Part shown: positions 63,754-64,000 of the stretch, piece by piece | How positions within the stretch are numbered: the first letter of the stretch is position 1 | How the letters are laid out: every line of letters starts with the position of its first letter | Assembly (NCBI GenBank): GCA_963846475.1 | Contig: CAWJVZ010000004.1 | Coordinates: 3,472,001 to 3,536,000 of the forward strand | Direction of reading: 5' to 3' | Source: DASWJZ01 sp963846475 | GTDB lineage: Bacteria; Pseudomonadota; Alphaproteobacteria; Rhizobiales; Afifellaceae | Length of the DNA stretch: 64,000 bases | Made by a program: the position numbers and the translations under genes | Notes under the pieces: generated by a model | Told to the model about the DNA's origin: nothing | What the model saw: only the letters and a program-made list of their open reading frames with translations | Database searches by the model: none

Positions 63754-64000
63754 TCAGCCCCCCGTCATCGGCGGGAAGAAAGCCACCTCGCGCGCATTGG
63801 CGATCGGCGTGTCGTGCTGGACGTGGTCCTGGTCGATGGCCGCCCGGATGATTTGCGGCTCGACGAACGCCGCGGCATAGCCGTCGTCGCGTGCGGCAAG
63901 CCACGCCATCAGGTCGGCCACGCTGGTCACGTCGGCCGGCGGATCGACTTCCTCCTCGGCGCGGCCGACGCGCTCGCGCACCCAGGCGAAATAACGGACC
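63754..64000 (-). CDS. moaD: Molybdopterin synthase sulphur carrier MoaD, 5' end outside
   Basis: The last 82 codons of MoaD (ubiquitin-like) are inside the window, ending in the required Gly-Gly (FFPPMTGG) that carries the thiocarboxylate. The visible N-terminal end reads VRYFAWVRERVG, so only a few residues lie beyond the edge. Directly upstream of moaE. Confidence 0.92.
   Translation of the reverse strand, partial: VRYFAWVRERVGRAEEEVDPPADVTSVADLMAWLAARDDGYAAAFVEPQIIRAAIDQDHVQHDTPIANAREVAFFPPMTGG

Overview
The window looks like a chromosomal segment of a high-G+C alphaproteobacterium, most likely of the order Hyphomicrobiales (Rhizobiales). The indications are GcrA with GANTC (CcrM) sites in its promoter region, a PdhS-type cytoplasmic cell-cycle kinase, a phasin, the argD-argF-hslO cluster, the lgt-midA-pgeF block and an EnvZ-like kinase whose H-box reads SHDLRTILTR. 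I cannot name a genus. No tRNA, rRNA or CRISPR array was seen.

Layout. 1-3643: end of the phosphate operon (pstC-pstA-pstB-phoU-phoB). 3654-5476: ada and a coupled 2OG-Fe(II) oxygenase (DNA alkylation repair). 5690-7297: PRC-barrel protein and a HicA/HicB module. 7309-13671: glycolate operon glcD-glcE-glcF-glcB on the minus strand, glcB carrying two single-base frameshifts. 13983-17938: lactate-utilisation genes lutA...lutB-lutC, with a DUF29 gene and a secreted Cys-rich protein between lutA and lutB. 17973-22481: FAD oxidoreductase, two convergent paralogous lipoproteins, a protease-like protein without its catalytic triad, and a hydratase. 22526-23768: small accessory patch (broken nucleotidyltransferase, 71-aa protein, TIR/deoxyribosyltransferase-like protein). 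23800-26670: polar amino-acid importer pieces and a glutamine amidotransferase. 26772-32985: xseA, rsmE, frameshifted gshA, EamA permease, DUF937 protein. 33121-34611: A+T-richer secreted orphan. 34723-44010: pdhS-like kinase, phasin, apaG, hslO-argF-argD, gcrA, L,D-transpeptidase. 44335-45730: REP-like repeats and an IS110-family element. 46258-51957: a compact plus-strand operon of unrecognised genes, led by a large protein that appears to be built of repeated SPFH/band-7-like units. 52409-56272: lgt-midA-pgeF-M24 operon. 56460-64000: ubiK, ybjN, proC, TetR/COQ9-like, csaA, a MarR-OmpR-EnvZ three-gene operon, ilvE, moaE and the end of moaD.

How it works together. The metabolic core covers phosphate uptake, glycolate and lactate oxidation through iron-sulphur/flavin dehydrogenases, arginine, proline and branched-chain amino-acid synthesis, molybdopterin synthesis and PHB granules. 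Regulatory signals visible in the DNA include an arginine-codon-rich leader ORF overlapping a terminator just ahead of argD, three GANTC sites before gcrA, an inverted repeat over the phasin promoter and a palindrome over the marR start codon.

The best candidates for something undescribed are the 46401-51957 operon next to the IS110 element, the 22939-23768 pair, and the argD leader. Several genes (glcB, gshA, a nucleotidyltransferase, and one gene of the unknown operon) are broken by single-base indels, mostly at short homopolymers. Consensus sequencing errors should be excluded before calling them pseudogenes.
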